This document shows, one piece after another, positions 20,701 through 32,110 of a DNA stretch of 64,000 nt. The stretch is from Glebionis coronaria (Eukaryota; Streptophyta; Magnoliopsida; Asterales; Asteraceae): positions 24,391,224 to 24,455,223 of the forward strand of contig CM046876.1 of assembly GCA_025667525.1 (NCBI GenBank). The letters are read 5' to 3'. The translations under genes were made by a program, and so were the position numbers. A model generated the notes under the pieces. It was given only the letters and a program-made list of their open reading frames with translations. It was not told where the DNA came from and ran no database searches. The first letter of the stretch is position 1. Every line of letters starts with the position of its first letter.

Positions 20701-22049
20701 ACAACTAACAAGGATAAGGAGTCTAAAAGACATGACGAAAAGCAAGCATAAAAGCATCCAAAAATAATTTAGTAGATAAAATACCATCAAAACGAACTTA
20801 CGAGGAAAAGGGCAAAAACCTATAAAAGCAAAGGCCACAAGAAATTACGGCATATATAATAGAAAAGAAACGCAATAAAGACAATGGAGGCACGATCAAC
20901 TCTGTGGGCAAAGGCACCTAGAAAAACGCTAGCAAAGAAAAGGGGGACATGATCATAAACATACTAGCATAAACGCAAATGGGCAAGGGCACCTAGATAA
21001 AAAGCTAGCAAAGACTAGGGGTTAAAGGCAAATAAAATTCCAAGACCTAAGAGAGCAAGACCCTATGGGGACCTATACCTAAGGGCAAAGCAAAAGGAAC
21101 ATGAGAGGCAACTTGACCCCTAAAAAAGCCTAACGAGAACTAATCTAAAAACACAAGAGGCAGAACTACTAAGAGACGCATATAAAGGGGTGTTTATTTT
21201 GTCTTGTGAAACGTAAGCCCATTTCGGCTTATATATCATAAGCTACAATTTTGTGGCTTATTTGGAGTCCTATAGGCTTATATAGGTTTAAACTTATATA
21301 AGCCCATAAGTCCTAAAATAAGCACAAAATTGAGTCCTATGAAATATAAGTCTAAAATAAGCCAGATTTCGGCTTATATAAATAATAAACTTATATAAGC
21401 CCATAAGTCTCCAAATAAGCCACAAAATATGAGCTTATGATATATAAGCCGAAACAAATCTGATACCCTCATTCAGCACAATAACTAGAAAAACGTTTGC
21501 AAAGAAAAGGGGCTTTTGGCAAATATTATTCAATGAAGATCTATGCAGGGCAACTAATGTAACAACGCAAGTGGCAAGGGTACTAAGAGACGCCTATAAA
21601 TCCTAAACGCAATAAACAAGTTCACAAATCATACCACAAATAAACAAAGCCAACGCGTTCAACGCCGAAACTCGCACCCTCACCCCCTCACTCCTCCCAC
21701 AAACCTCACACATCAGCTCCACCACCCCGTTTCGCCCCGCAACCGCCACATTCCCATTCCCATTCCCATTATCATTCCCCAACCCAACCAGCTCATCAAT
21801 CTTTTGACTCAACCCCAACTCGTCATTCAAATCATGGGTACGTTTGATCTGGTCAAGTGAGTGGATGACTGGGTGGGCTTGACCTGGGAGAGTGGAGGTG
21901 ATGATACCAGAAAGATCAACGTTTTGTAAAGTTAAGGTTTCGATGGCGTCTGTTAAGGCTTCTGCTGGGTCCATTCCTAGATCGTTTATGTTTTCGTTAA
22001 CCATTTCATCGAATGCTTGTTGTGAGATCGTGTGTTTTGCAGGTGCCAT
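17719..22049 (-). CDS. ARMC6: ARMC6-type armadillo-repeat protein, 7 exons
   Basis: Exons in transcript order: 22049-21635, 20277-19994, 19908-19780, 19600-19478, 19022-18915, 18107-17929 and 17842-17719. All borders are GT-AG and the phases join into 453 residues. The N-terminus (ISQQAFDEMVNENINDLGM, then an Ala-rich stretch, VDLSGI) and the C-terminus (SCKDAATAALRDLGLD) are hallmarks of ARMC6. Between them are armadillo repeats, e.g. GGIDSLLACIDD, GGLNRLITLSS, NSCLMIRNLVARNPENR. The family is conserved across eukaryotes but its role is poorly defined; a scaffold role is inferred from the fold. It lacks a signal peptide or membrane segment. The first exon holds an (NG)n run (GNDNGNGNGN) from a GGGAAT repeat. 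Intron 1 (1.36 kb) and intron 5 (0.8 kb) carry transposon DNA. Confidence 0.9.
18422..18618 (-). mobile_element. tRNA-derived SINE in ARMC6 intron 5
   Basis: On the minus strand ATAGTCTAGTGGTAAGG (A box-like) is followed by GGTCAAGGGTTCAATCCTC (B box-like) and then a non-tRNA body with GGTTCACCTGCGCCGACTCC and GGCTCGCAATGTCGAGTCGG, ending in a T-rich run in plus orientation. The tRNA-like head cannot fold into a full cloverleaf, so this is a SINE and not a tRNA gene. It lies in the 18108-18914 intron, in the same sense as the gene. Confidence 0.7.
20560..21186. other. transposon-like insertion in ARMC6 intron 1
   Basis: Purine-rich, A/G/C-biased plus-strand DNA with repeated phrases such as AGCAAAGA, GGCAAGGGCACCTAGA and GGGCAAAGCAAAAGG fills this stretch and resumes after a MITE at 21476-21600. 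Composition and the phrase ACTTCCAGGAACCCC resemble the untranslated part of the LINE remnant at 11950-12540, so a degraded antisense LINE tail is possible. No coding domain is readable; the minus frame at 20560-20838 is a Leu/Phe-rich artefact of the composition. Confidence 0.35.
21187..21475. mobile_element. hairpin MITE in ARMC6 intron 1
   Basis: The left arm TTTCGGCTTATATATCATAAG and TTTTGTGGCTTATTTGGA are matched in inverse order by TCCAAATAAGCCACAAAAT and CTTATGATATATAAGCCGAA on the right, giving arms of about 48 bp with few mismatches. The outermost GGGGTGTTTATTTTG and CAAATCTGATACCCC also pair partly. Similar flanks on both sides (CTAAGAGACGC.TATAAA at 21168 and 21583) surround it. 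Type suggests a hAT-like MITE. Confidence 0.75.
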
Positions 22050-22191
22050 TGTTAGAGTGGAAATGAAAGTGTTTCTGAGTGTTTTTTTTAATGTTTCATG
22101 TCTTGTTCCAAATGAAACAGATCATACACGGATCCGAGGTTCCCGCGGCTGCTCGGGCTCAGCCGCAGGTACCCGGACGCGAGCGGCTGTT

Positions 22192-22849
22192 AGGGATGGG
22201 AAAACCGAAACCCGAACCTGTTGGGTCGTCGGGTGCGGAGTCGGGTTGACGGGTTTGGTTTGGATGTGGGTTCGGGTTTGAATGTTCTATTTTTGCGAGT
22301 ACTGGTTCGGGTACGGTATCTACTAATAACCGTCTCGTTTACCCGTATCTGAATCCGTACCTGTACCCGTTTACCCGAATTCATACCCGCTTTTTTGCTA
22401 TATTATATAAGTTATAAATTTGTGTGAAATAGTAGACCAAAATTGTTGAACGAATTGAATGATCATATTAGTTACATTTTGTGTGCATTAACATGTTTGT
22501 GATCAAGTATATATCTTGTAATTATAAAATAAAAAAACCACGATTTATTCGATGTATTAAATCGCGTCGCGTGAATAGTATTAAAAAGTACTTTTTTTAT
22601 CTTCTAAACACTAAAAATATATTAGGATATTTTGGTCATTTTCGAGTGGTTTTTCTTAACATTATACGCACAATATTGGCCGATGAAAACTTAATTGTGG
22701 ATACACGATACTCGCTGGTAAAATCTGAAAATCCGATGGGTAATACTAATCGGGTACCCGTCGGGTGATGGAGCAGATACGGGTACGGATATTATAAACG
22801 GGTACGGGTACGGGTTTACTAAAACCCAACCTGTTGTCATCCCTAGATC
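22192..22849. mobile_element. non-autonomous DNA transposon with CGGGT repeats
   Basis: The ends TAGGGATGGGAAAACC and TTGTCATCCCTA are inverted copies of a TAGGGATG terminus. The ends are filled with CGGGT/ACCCG words (GGTTCGGGTACGG, GGGTACGGGTACGGG), while the middle is AT-rich. This is a common plant hAT-like non-autonomous type. It lies about 140 bp upstream of the ARMC6 start codon, so it may sit in that gene's promoter. Confidence 0.65.
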
Positions 22850-22860
22850 AAGTAGAACAT

Positions 22861-23232
22861 TAGAGATGGCAAATCATGTGCATATCCTTAAATTTTGGGC
22901 TATTTGGACCATTTTTGAACTAATGGACAAAATGAGTATTACTTTTATTTTAGTTTGACTATTTGGAAAACATAAAAAGCATATTGTTAAACAAATGGGT
23001 ATTATGGACTATCTGGACAACATAAAAACATTTGGTTAAATTAATATTGAGTCTATTTATTTCTCCTTTAATATTGTCCATTTAACCCATGTCCAATTGG
23101 TCCAATGTCCATTTGGTCCAAGTCCATTTAGTCCAAATATTAAAAATTACCCATTTAGTTTGTGCCCATGGATCAACGTCCATTTAATCTACTGTCCATA
23201 CCTGTCCAGTCCACCCATTTAGCCACCTTTAA
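22861..23232. mobile_element. MITE-like element with GTCCATTT repeats
   Basis: The left end TTAGAGATGGCAAATCATG and right end CCCATTTAGCCACCTTTAA form imperfect inverted repeats. Inside, GGTCCAATGTCCATTTGGTCC-type words recur in the right half and their inverse in the left half. No coding region. Confidence 0.5.
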
Positions 23233-23268
23233 GTAGGAGTGCCTTGTTTTAAGGTTATGGGATGTAGG

Positions 23269-23650
23269 CAAGGTTCTAAAAGGCTCGCAAAGGCCACACA
23301 AAGGCACGAGGCTTGATCTCAACACCGCGCCATACATCAAGGCTTGAGCTTAAGGCTTGACATGAGACGATAAGTGAAAAATGTTATAAGCCGCAATAAA
23401 AATCGTATTTTTATATAAAAATAAAAATAATACATTTAAAAATAATTTTCTTAACTTTATTATGTATGTATAACATTTTTTGTGACCTCAATATGTTTAT
23501 AATATGATATAAATATATAAATTTATATATATCTTCATATTTTGTGACGCTTTAATTCACGCCTTAATAATGCCATGATTCGCCATGGCTCGCAAAGGCG
23601 TGAGGCTTGACCATACCGCCACGCCACGCCTCACGCTATCTAGAACCTTG
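23269..23650. mobile_element. hAT-like MITE with 8-bp target duplication
   Basis: The ends CAAGGTTCTA (23269) and TAGAACCTTG (23641-23650) are perfect 10-bp inverted repeats. They are flanked by GATGTAGG at 23261-23268 and again at 23651-23658, an exact 8-bp duplication as expected for hAT transposition. The interior contains GGCTCGCAAAGGC near the left and GGCTCGCAAAGGCG near the right. Confidence 0.85.
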
Positions 23651-23659
23651 GATGTAGGT

Positions 23660-24390
23660 ATTCATGTAGCATAGCGTATCGCCAAAATTCAAACTACAGA
23701 AGTTATAGCGAAACTATGACATTTTTTGAAATGTGATATATAGCGGCACGAAATATTTATAATATTAATATCTATATAGCGAGTTTATAAAATGCAGCAA
23801 TAATTTAATTCAAATTTAAAACAATATTAGCTACTAGTTACTTAAAAAAATTTCTCCATAGTAAAATTACTAAACTGAAAGTCTACAAAATAGCCTAAAA
23901 GTAGTAATCAAGCCCAGTTCTTTTACTTTGCAAAAAGATTCAAAAATAAGCGTCACGCTAAGCGCTATAGCCCGCTATATCACTATTTATGCCGCTTTTT
24001 AGCACACTGCGCCTAAAGACTACGCCTTAGTTTGTTTCATTTTTATTTTGAACGGCAGTTTAGTGCGGTGGAGTATCTTGCGTGCCATCGAGGCACCAAG
24101 TCTCTCGACCCGAGTTTGAATCATCTCACAAAGAGAATACCAACCCCCCATGCTAGCCATCCAGTTTCCCATTAAGGGGCTTCAAGGCATTGCGATGGGA
24201 TTCAAAGCCGGCTGCTAATTCTGAGAAAATCCCCCACATGGGGAATGACAGGAGTCGAACCCCTGACCTCCCCCACATGGAGACTATAACCAAATGCATC
24301 CATCCAACTGAGCTAGACTTAACGTGAGGTCACGCTTCACGCTATATCCCGTTATAAGGCGCGCTATAACGCGCTATTTAGAACCATGTT
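23660..24390. mobile_element. GCGCTATA-rich non-autonomous element carrying a SINE
   Basis: Words such as AGCGCTATAGCCCGCTATA (about 23970) and GGCGCGCTATAACGCGCTATTT (split by wording) flank the SINE at 24048-24330 on both sides, so the SINE appears inserted in an older element of this composition. Outer ends are approximate and no target duplication is resolved. Confidence 0.4.
24048..24330 (-). mobile_element. tRNA-derived SINE
   Basis: On the minus strand AAGTCTAGCTCAGTTGGATG (A box) is followed about 40 bp later by GGTCAGGGGTTCGACTCCTG (B box), then a body with GAATCCCATCGCAATGCC. The two boxes are tRNA-like but the sequence does not close a cloverleaf. The 5' end of the SINE is near 24330. 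Confidence 0.75.
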
Positions 24391-24746
24391 AAAAACCCAT
24401 AATAATAATATCAATGTATTTTTAGAAATGTATAGATTTGCTATGTATACTTAGCACATAAATTTTTTCATAAGTGTTTCGATCTGTACATTTAAATGAC
24501 GTATAACATTATAAATAATGGTGCATATCAACCTTTTATAGATGACCTATCATCAAAATATGCATAATGAAACATTTATGCAAGCTCGTTGCTATTGTAC
24601 AATTTTTTAAATGTATACGTATTAAATCGGTACATTTCGGAAATTACATTGCTATTTTATGATTTAATCCGAAAATAAATTGAGAATGAAATATGCTTTT
24701 TAGAGCCAAGGAGCATTGGTGTTTTCGCTCGGCCGGTGGTCTATGG

Positions 24747-25430
24747 TGTTGGAGTATGCTCGTGTCATAATAAATAGTTATACGGCTAGACACATGTGAT
24801 CCTATGGGGTCACACACATATACACAGAGGTACCACTTAATATATCGTATCTAATGTATTTACGATATATATATAACCTACGTAACTCAGGATCGCTATT
24901 GGGCTTCTAATAACTAAGTAAAGTAGTTAATACATTGGACTAGAACAAACAAATGGAAAACCCATTTGGGCCCTATAGTGGCATAGCACATAAATGAAAA
25001 GGAAGGTTTTGTTTTTTGAATAAGTATGAATTGATTAGGCATTCATTACCATAAACAAGTTACCAAAACACCATCTTTCTTTTCCTTGACCAAAACCACA
25101 AAATTATACAGCCTTAATTAGAGGGTTTTGAGGTTTTGATCATGAATCTTGAATCTTGTTCATTCAAGACTTGTTTTCAAGAGTTACGGGGTTATAGACT
25201 AGCATCTACGGGGTATACAAGGACGTGTAGTGTGGATACATCATAGAGGTGATCTATTTTGATCATTTGGTTTCTTGGTTAGATCATGTGATGATTATCT
25301 CCTTACATCATTTGTTATCTCCGGTTGTTCTTACTGAATCACGCTACAAAGGTATACTTTCATCTCTATTTTTATTGATTAATCATATGACTCTATGGAT
25401 CCGTTAATAGGTGATCTTTCCACTGCGTTT
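24747..25430 (+). mobile_element. possible solo LTR
   Basis: The stretch begins TGTTGGAGTATGCTCGTG and later has TTCTTACTGAATCACGCTAC, features that resemble LTRs of some plant copia elements. No primer site, purine tract or second copy is seen in the window, so it would be a solo LTR or a chance resemblance. I see no gene here. Confidence 0.25.
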
Positions 25431-25836
25431 ATTATTTATTTATGTCATGTTTATATGGATAATCACCTATATATGGTGCCAGCTTGGCCACGGTCCACTG
25501 CTTCAACTTTGGCGTCAAAATCGTTTACGATGTCCTTGCCAGCCAGATAAACTCGTGTTTCCGATTTTCTTATTTTTTTCTAAATTTGACCGTTTGGTTT
25601 GAAAAAGCAGTCGTTTGAAATTTTTAAAAACAAAACCTCATATTTTCAAAATTTACTACTAGTAATATTTTAGAACCCTATAAAAACCTTCTTATTACAC
25701 TATTTTTATATCACTTCCAATATATTTTATAACACTCATTATATATTTTTTTCTCACCAAAATGAATCCTAACAATCAATGAATTAGTCAACATGCTTAA
25801 CGACCCTTCCAACCAGAATCTCGGATCGACTTCGAA

Positions 25837-25875
25837 TCTTGTAGAGATTCGATCTCTACAACCCTGATTACTAGA
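25837..25875 (-). promoter_or_regulatory. degenerate primer site and leader hairpin after copia E LTR
   Basis: On the minus strand, right after the LTR end (TTTCACA), comes TCTAGTAATCAGGGT, which looks like a mutated methionine primer site (CTGGTATCAGAG). It is followed by a perfect hairpin: TTGTAGAGAT and ATCTCTACAA in plus coordinates 25839-25848 and 25852-25861, with a 3-base loop. Leader DNA is expected after a 5' LTR, not after a 3' one, which makes the arrangement unusual. Confidence 0.5.
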
Positions 25876-26142
25876 TGTGAAATAAGATCGTGAAGCACAA
25901 GTAGTCGACAAGAAACATACCACAAAGGAAATATCCCTAACTGGTTCATTACTAGAATTGACGTACTTGTTCTTTCCCCTTCGCCTCCTTTTATAGAGGT
26001 GAGGAGGAACCGACTCTTACAATAAAAAACCGGTTAGGCTTGGGACATAAGCAACCAACCGATCCTTATTCTACTTAGCTACGAAACTCGACACTTAGAC
26101 TCCATAGACTCGACTTAGGCTAATAAAGACTAAAACATAACA
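25876..26142 (-). mobile_element. LTR of copia element E
   Basis: In plus coordinates the LTR runs from TGTGAAATAAG to AAACATAACA. Read on the minus strand it starts TGTTATG directly after the purine tract AGGTGGAAAT (26143-26152). A minus-strand TATA box lies at about 25986-25995 (CTATAAAAGG), flanked by CCTCC and GGAGG. The left edge is inferred from the CA end and the primer-like sequence beyond it. Confidence 0.6.
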
Positions 26143-27084
26143 ATTTCCACCTCAGGCTTATATTAGCCTATCCTAATACTCAACAACTCCGAGCAGTGTT
26201 GTAACTTACGTCCAGGTATCACCTTTGTCAAGGCATCCGCAACATTGTTTTCATTACCACCTTTAGAACTTCAACCGTGTTTGCTTCCAAGACCTCTCTG
26301 ATAAAATGATAACGCACATTAATGTTCTTAGTCCTTTCATGAAAAAACACGATTCCGCGATAAGTAAATTGCGCCCTGATTATCACAACTAACTGCCACA
26401 ATGTCAAGTTTTACGCCCAACTCTTCTAAGAGTCCCGTTAGCCAAATAGCTTTCTTCACAGCCTCCGCAAGGGCCATATACTTCGCCTCTATAGTTAAAA
26501 GAACCACCACGTGTTGTAGCATTGCCTTCCAGCTTACAACACACCCATGTACTAAAAAAGCGTAACTAGTGATAGACCTCCCTTTATCTAGATCCTTGGC
26601 GTAGTCTGAATCAGCAAAACTTGTTATGTCCACATGGTTGCCACAATTTGTCCCATGCACCAAACCCACGTTTACAGTGCACTACAAATATTTCATACTC
26701 TACTTCACTGCTTCCCAATGAAGTTTACCCGGATTTGCCAAATATCCGCTAACTACACTTAAGCTTCCAACCGCATTTGAATATGGCACCCTACTATCCA
26801 TTCAACATCACAATCCCTAATCGACTAATCCTTCAACGACAGTTTGAAGTGTCCACCCAATGGCATCTAAGTCGATTTCTCATTGTCTATTATAAACATG
26901 TTTCAAACTTTAGAAACGTACCCGGATTGTGACACCCTCAGAGTCTTGCAACTCCGATCTCTGCCGATCTCCATACCAAGAATCTTATTTTCTTCGCGAG
27001 TTCCATCATGTCAAACTCCCATTTAAACAAATACTTGGTAGACCCACTCAGCATATCGTCTACATACATAAATAGATAGATATA
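26143..27084 (-). pseudogene. copia E pol, 3' part: RT from YVDD, RNase H
   Basis: The minus strand from 27084 begins a few codons before YVDD, the catalytic motif of copia reverse transcriptase, and continues to the RNase H domain (frame 26669-26337: FADSDYAKD, SITSYAF, TIEAKYMALAEAVKKAIWL, DNQGAI). Further remnants of the RNase H tail run to the purine tract. The stretch between YVDD and RNase H is broken by stops. The upstream half of the same gene lies at 63464-64000, separated by gypsy A. Confidence 0.85.
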
Positions 27085-28057
27085 TAATATGGTAAGATTT
27101 TTATGTGTTGTTCATACTCGATTTAATTCGAATTGATCACGGTTTAGGGTGGACTTATTGTTTTTGTTAACTAAAAGAGGGAGCTTTTGATTATCTATTG
27201 CTACTTGTAAAATAAACGCTAAAATTATTAAACATAAATATAAAAATAAAAGAAGGATGTCTAACCTCGATAGCTTATCTGGAATGAATGCTGCACAGTT
27301 GTTTTTGGTAAAAATAACTAAAGTTGATTATCTATTTTAAAATAAAGTTGAAAACTTTAAAGTTATAAACTAAAAATAAAAATAAAAACTTTGAAAATTA
27401 AATGACAAAAGTCTAAAACTTTAAGAAAAGTAAAATAGAAATAAACTAAGACAAAACACTTTTAAAAATAAACCTTAAGAAAAATGGCGGGAAAAATTAT
27501 AAGTTTGAAAATAATGCGGGAAAATAAAACTACCAACAAGTCGGAATACCAAAATCCTTATCTAATCCGGAATACCACTCCCTCACATAATTCGGAATGC
27601 TAAAACAAAGTATAATCCGGAATCAAGCTTGATACAATTCGGAATGCTAGTACCTTAAGTAATCCGGGATACAAAATCCGAAAGTAATCCGGAATAAGGT
27701 GCAATATATAAGTCGGAATAAACAAGTTTTCATGCAACTCGGAATCTGAATCCAACTCGTAATCCGGAATACAAATCTTACATCTAATCCGGAATCCTAC
27801 ACAAATCACAATCCGGAATCTTGATTTTTTATGAAATCCGGGAAAAAGAAATTGTACACAATTTGGGAAAGTGAACTTACACACAATCCGGATTACATGA
27901 CAACAATGTAACTCGGAATACCAATCTTAGTATTAATTCAGAATGTTTATGATGCAAACAATCCGGAATGCCTTCTTAGAACTAGTTCGGAATGCTGGTG
28001 TAGTATACTATCCGGAATAAAATGAGTTAGATACTATTCGGAATAAATCAAGATGCA
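27085..28057 (-). mobile_element. left (3') LTR of gypsy A, first segment
   Basis: Matches the right LTR from 61370 (TAATATGGTAAG start) up to AAGATGCA, where gypsy B is inserted. It includes part of the ATTCGGAAT repeat block (from about 27536). The 94-residue minus frame at 27600-27884 is a shadow of those repeats. Confidence 0.9.
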
Positions 28058-31000
28058 CGATTGTAGGGGTTTTACACACTTTTGGGAAAAAGGCGTAAAA
28101 GCGGCAAGTATTAAGTGTCGGTTTAGGAAAACCAAGCACTAATGACCCTTAATGGTGAAAGGTTCGTTTTCCAAGGAGGCTAGTGTGTTGTGTAAAGAGA
28201 TGATTAAATTTTTGTGATTATGATTATGAGAAAAGAAAAGAGAAAAGGATGACGGTTACGATTGAAATTAAACTAAGACGATAGTCGTGCACGTAAAATC
28301 GTAAAATATGACGAAATTTAAAAATTAACCTAAAAATTCTTAGAAAATTGTAATAAATCCTAAAGAATGTAACTAGAGTATACAAAAAATCAAAAATCAG
28401 TCAAACCTTTAATTTAATTAAATGTTAATTTTTTAATGCTAATTAAAGCCCAAAAAATCAATTTAATTAACAAAAAGCCCAAAATGAGATTTTTCACTTT
28501 GTAAACCTCTATAATAACTTAACTAAATTAGAAACGATTTCGAAAAATGTAAAATTAATTAAAACTATTTAAAAATGATTAAAACTATAAAAACCTTAAA
28601 ATAATTCTAAAAATTAATTCAAAGACAATAAAATTAATCTAAAAGTTTTAAAAATCCTAACTTAATGTATTTAAACTAGGAAAAATGAAAAACTTGCAAA
28701 AATCTTAAATTTAAATTTTAATAATAAAATAATATTAAAAATCCAAAATTTATAAAAAAAATTCTAAAAAGTTGCACTAGTTTATTTTTAAACCTAAATA
28801 ACACAGAAATGAACTTGAAATGCCAAAAATATCCCTATTGGGCCTCCAAATGGGCCAAATAGCAAAATAGTCCCTTAATGGGCTGAAAATAGGCCCAATA
28901 AGAAAAAGTCCACCAAATAAGCCCAAAATCTCCCGTCTGACTCAAAATTCAATTTTAAACACAAAATTTCAAAGGCTCAAAAGCTGAAAGTGAGCTTATC
29001 ACAACTTATTTTAAAGCAGCTTATTCTTAATGGGTTTTTTGGCCCATTAAGCTATAAGCTGATGCCATAAGCTGAAATTTGACACACAACCTTCTCTTGA
29101 CCTAATTAAGCTGTTTGTAAAAAGAATTTTTGAATAAGCCCATGAAATAAGCCTGAAATAAGCAAAAGCTCTCGACAGATGACGACAAAATAATCGTTTT
29201 TGAGTTCTAGACCACTTCAAGGGCTGATTCAAGTTGCAAAATGTTTCAAATGACAAAACTAAGCTTGATCAAAAAAGATTTCCAAAAAGCACAAAAATAA
29301 GTTGGAATAAGCAATAAGCACTTTATGTAAAAGTCAACTTAGTTGGTTTTCTAGTCACACCTAAAAATCAAACCCTAAAAAGCTCCACATTAGTCAAATA
29401 GGTCAAATAAGGAAGATTGATTAAAAAAACAAAGTTGTTGCAAGTCTGGATAAGCTAAAATAACTTATGAATAAGCTGTTTGAAAATTAACACTAGCAGG
29501 GGCTAGTTTTGGGTGTCCAGCAGTGGAAAAAGTTGTCCTGCTTGACTATCTTGACTTTTTGTCTTTGGTGGATTTTTGTTGGATTCAAGGCACACAAAGG
29601 CACCTTTATAACCAGTGGGTTATAAGGAGTCAATCACAGACAATTAAACACAAATCCAAACAGCCAATTGATACAGTTTAATCAAAACATGCCCAGATAT
29701 GACACAAACATGAACATAAGCAGTTATGAACAAGATAAGCAGTTTTAGTAAGAATAAGCCAACCAAATTTCACCAAATGCATACACAAACTATAAATAAT
29801 TCAAATGAACACAAATAAACTTGTTTCATACACTGGATTAAAGATTAGACAAAGATTCAAGCAAATCAAAGTTACTGATGAACAAACAGATGAACACAAG
29901 TGAGGTTGCTGATGTAATTGACCACAGATCCAATTTCAAACACTCAAATCTCTTAAACAGGTTATACAAAATTGATTTAAGCAATTGTTAATCCTAAACA
30001 TGCATACACCCTATTGTGTTACCAAGATTTTAGGTCAAAATTTGCAAAATCAAACAAGTCATAGCACAAGATTAGATTTGATGTTTCAAAGGTCAAAACT
30101 TGCAAATACCAGAACACAAGCACTTGTATATCAGATACAAACACAAACAAACAACTAGCACTTACTCAAAATCAAACTAGAAACTTAAAACAGTAGACCC
30201 AAACACCCCTGTCACTTTTTAATCCAAGATTTAACAAAGCAATTGTGTATTTCAGGTTTACCCAAGCCTAATCTAACATCATAACAACATAATCATGCAA
30301 TATTAATTAGATTCAAGCCACAAGAATAACAATTATAACAGCAGATCACAAAAATACTAAAAATCACTTTTCAAGAAGATTTTAGGTAAGAAGGCTCAAA
30401 CCTCATAAATGTACATCCACACTCACGAATTTTTGAGCTTATGTGCCTAGCTTAACAAGGCACAAGCTTCCACAAAGCTGCTAAGAGTCACAAGGTTAGA
30501 ACAAGCAATATATATAACTGAAAAATGAAAATCAAAGCTGATTAATGCAACCTTTGTACCCACTCCTTGATTATCCCCAAACCACAAGCTCACAACACCT
30601 TGATAATCTTCTTATTAGGGTGTATAGATCACTTGTAATCTAAAAATTCCAAGGATGTACCAATGACTTAGCAAAATATCAGTTTTTGGAAGATTATGCA
30701 ATTTCTTGCACAATCTTAGAAAACAGGTTTTGAGAATTCAAATTCATAAATGTGTAACAATAACAAGCAAAGAATAAAGATGGCACTTGGATTTCTTCAA
30801 CAATTCAAACTCTATTTCATTAAAACGAATATAGGATTCACAGAATGTTGAACAAGGAAAAACCAAGAGCAAATTTTAATGTAATGAGTCCTATGCCTTA
30901 TATAGGCTATATGAATACTAGAAAAGCTGAAAAATAACATAAACCCTAGTTGGTGAAGTCCCTAAAATGCCCTTGCAGTTTGAATTGTGTCTTGAACATG

Positions 31001-32110
31001 TGAAGTTATCTTGGACGTTTGTGGAGTTGATAGTTGGTCCAGTTGTGATCAATGGCTCAAAGGAAGCTTAAAATGTAAGCTTCAATATGGATGGTTGGAT
31101 TGCTGGCATGTTTTGGTATCTTCCTCAACGTTTGTAGCCGGGGACTTATCATGTGAGCTTGTGAGTGGTGAGGTGGCAAGTTTAAGGTGTGGGTTATGTT
31201 TATGACACCATTAATCATAAATCTAGAGAGAATTAGGGTTTAATTTCAAGTAATAATCAAACCCCTAATTGTGTTCATATGGTGAATAGTGGATGTTTTG
31301 ATTCGGATTAACATTTGAAAACATGTTAACCGCCATAATTAGATAACTATTTAAATTTGTTATAAAAACTGGTGAGTGGAAAGTGACGTGGTGAAATGGT
31401 GAGGTGTGATTGGCTGGTGGGATTTGGTGGGTGAGGTGGCAAGCTGTGGTTGGTTAAGGTAACTTTGTATGTCTGCCAAGTTTGACCCCTTGGCTTTCAT
31501 TCTCCTTTTATTTCATTTTAAACCTTGCATAATCCGAATCCCTTTGTTATTCAAGTTTCATTTCTTAGACCTTTTCCCCAAAACTTTTGCAAAGGTTTAT
31601 CAAAGGACTTATTTTGCCAATTCATGATATTTGAAGGACTGATTTTGGCATTTTCTTCATTCTTCAAGATCTTGACTTGTTTGTTGACTTCTTGGAGGAC
31701 TAAAAATGACAAGTCTTCATAAATGAGGGACCATTCTTGCCAATTCTTCAAAGTGGGGGGGGGGGGGGTCCTTTTTGTAATTTGACAAACTTTAAGGACC
31801 AAACTTGTAATTATGAATAAACAAGGGTTTAAAGTGTCAATTCTTCAATATTGGAGGACCCTTCTTCAATAATCTTCAATTCTTCTAGGGTTATTCTTGG
31901 AAAATCAATACTAGGGCATGGTTCATTGTGCGGCTTCATTTCCCGTGTTCGTTTTTGCTTGTTTCTTGTGATCTTTTGCCATTTTCTCAATATCCGTACC
32001 AAAAATACACATTGAACAAACATAAGCATATATTTGGCATTTTTCATGATATATTATGCACTTAAAGCCCGTTTTGGAAGATGAGACTATGTATAAAAAC
32101 AGTCTCATCA
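28058..32110 (-). mobile_element. left (3') LTR of gypsy B
   Basis: Runs from GATTGTAGGGGTT to CAGTCTCATCA. It carries many AATAAGC/GCTTATT words and the inverted pair around 29030 (CTTAATGGG...CCCATTAAG). A run of 14 G at 31755-31768 replaces GGAGGG of the other LTR. Small frames such as 31011-31205 recur in the other LTR only because the LTRs are copies. The purine tract TATGGGGAAG (minus strand, 32111-32120) borders it. Confidence 0.9.

Noticed and set aside
20560..20838. Leu/Phe-rich minus ORF in ARMC6 intron 1
   Set aside because: It lies inside an intron, in composition-biased transposon-like DNA, with no domain.
24230..24330. Possible tRNA gene (A and B boxes)
   Set aside because: The boxes are followed by a non-tRNA body and no cloverleaf can be closed. 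It is a SINE head. The same applies to 18550-18618 and 14240-14331.
27600..27884. A 94-residue minus-strand ORF almost identical to one at 61885-62169
   Set aside because: Both lie in the ATTCGGAAT repeat block of the two LTRs of gypsy A. The residue pattern (FRI, IPDY repeats) is just translated repeat, and identity reflects LTR duplication.
31011..31205. Short ORFs conserved between 31011-31205 and 51211-51405, and between 31525-31722 and 51725-51922
   Set aside because: They are paired positions in the two LTRs of gypsy B, with no domain and no upstream coding context.
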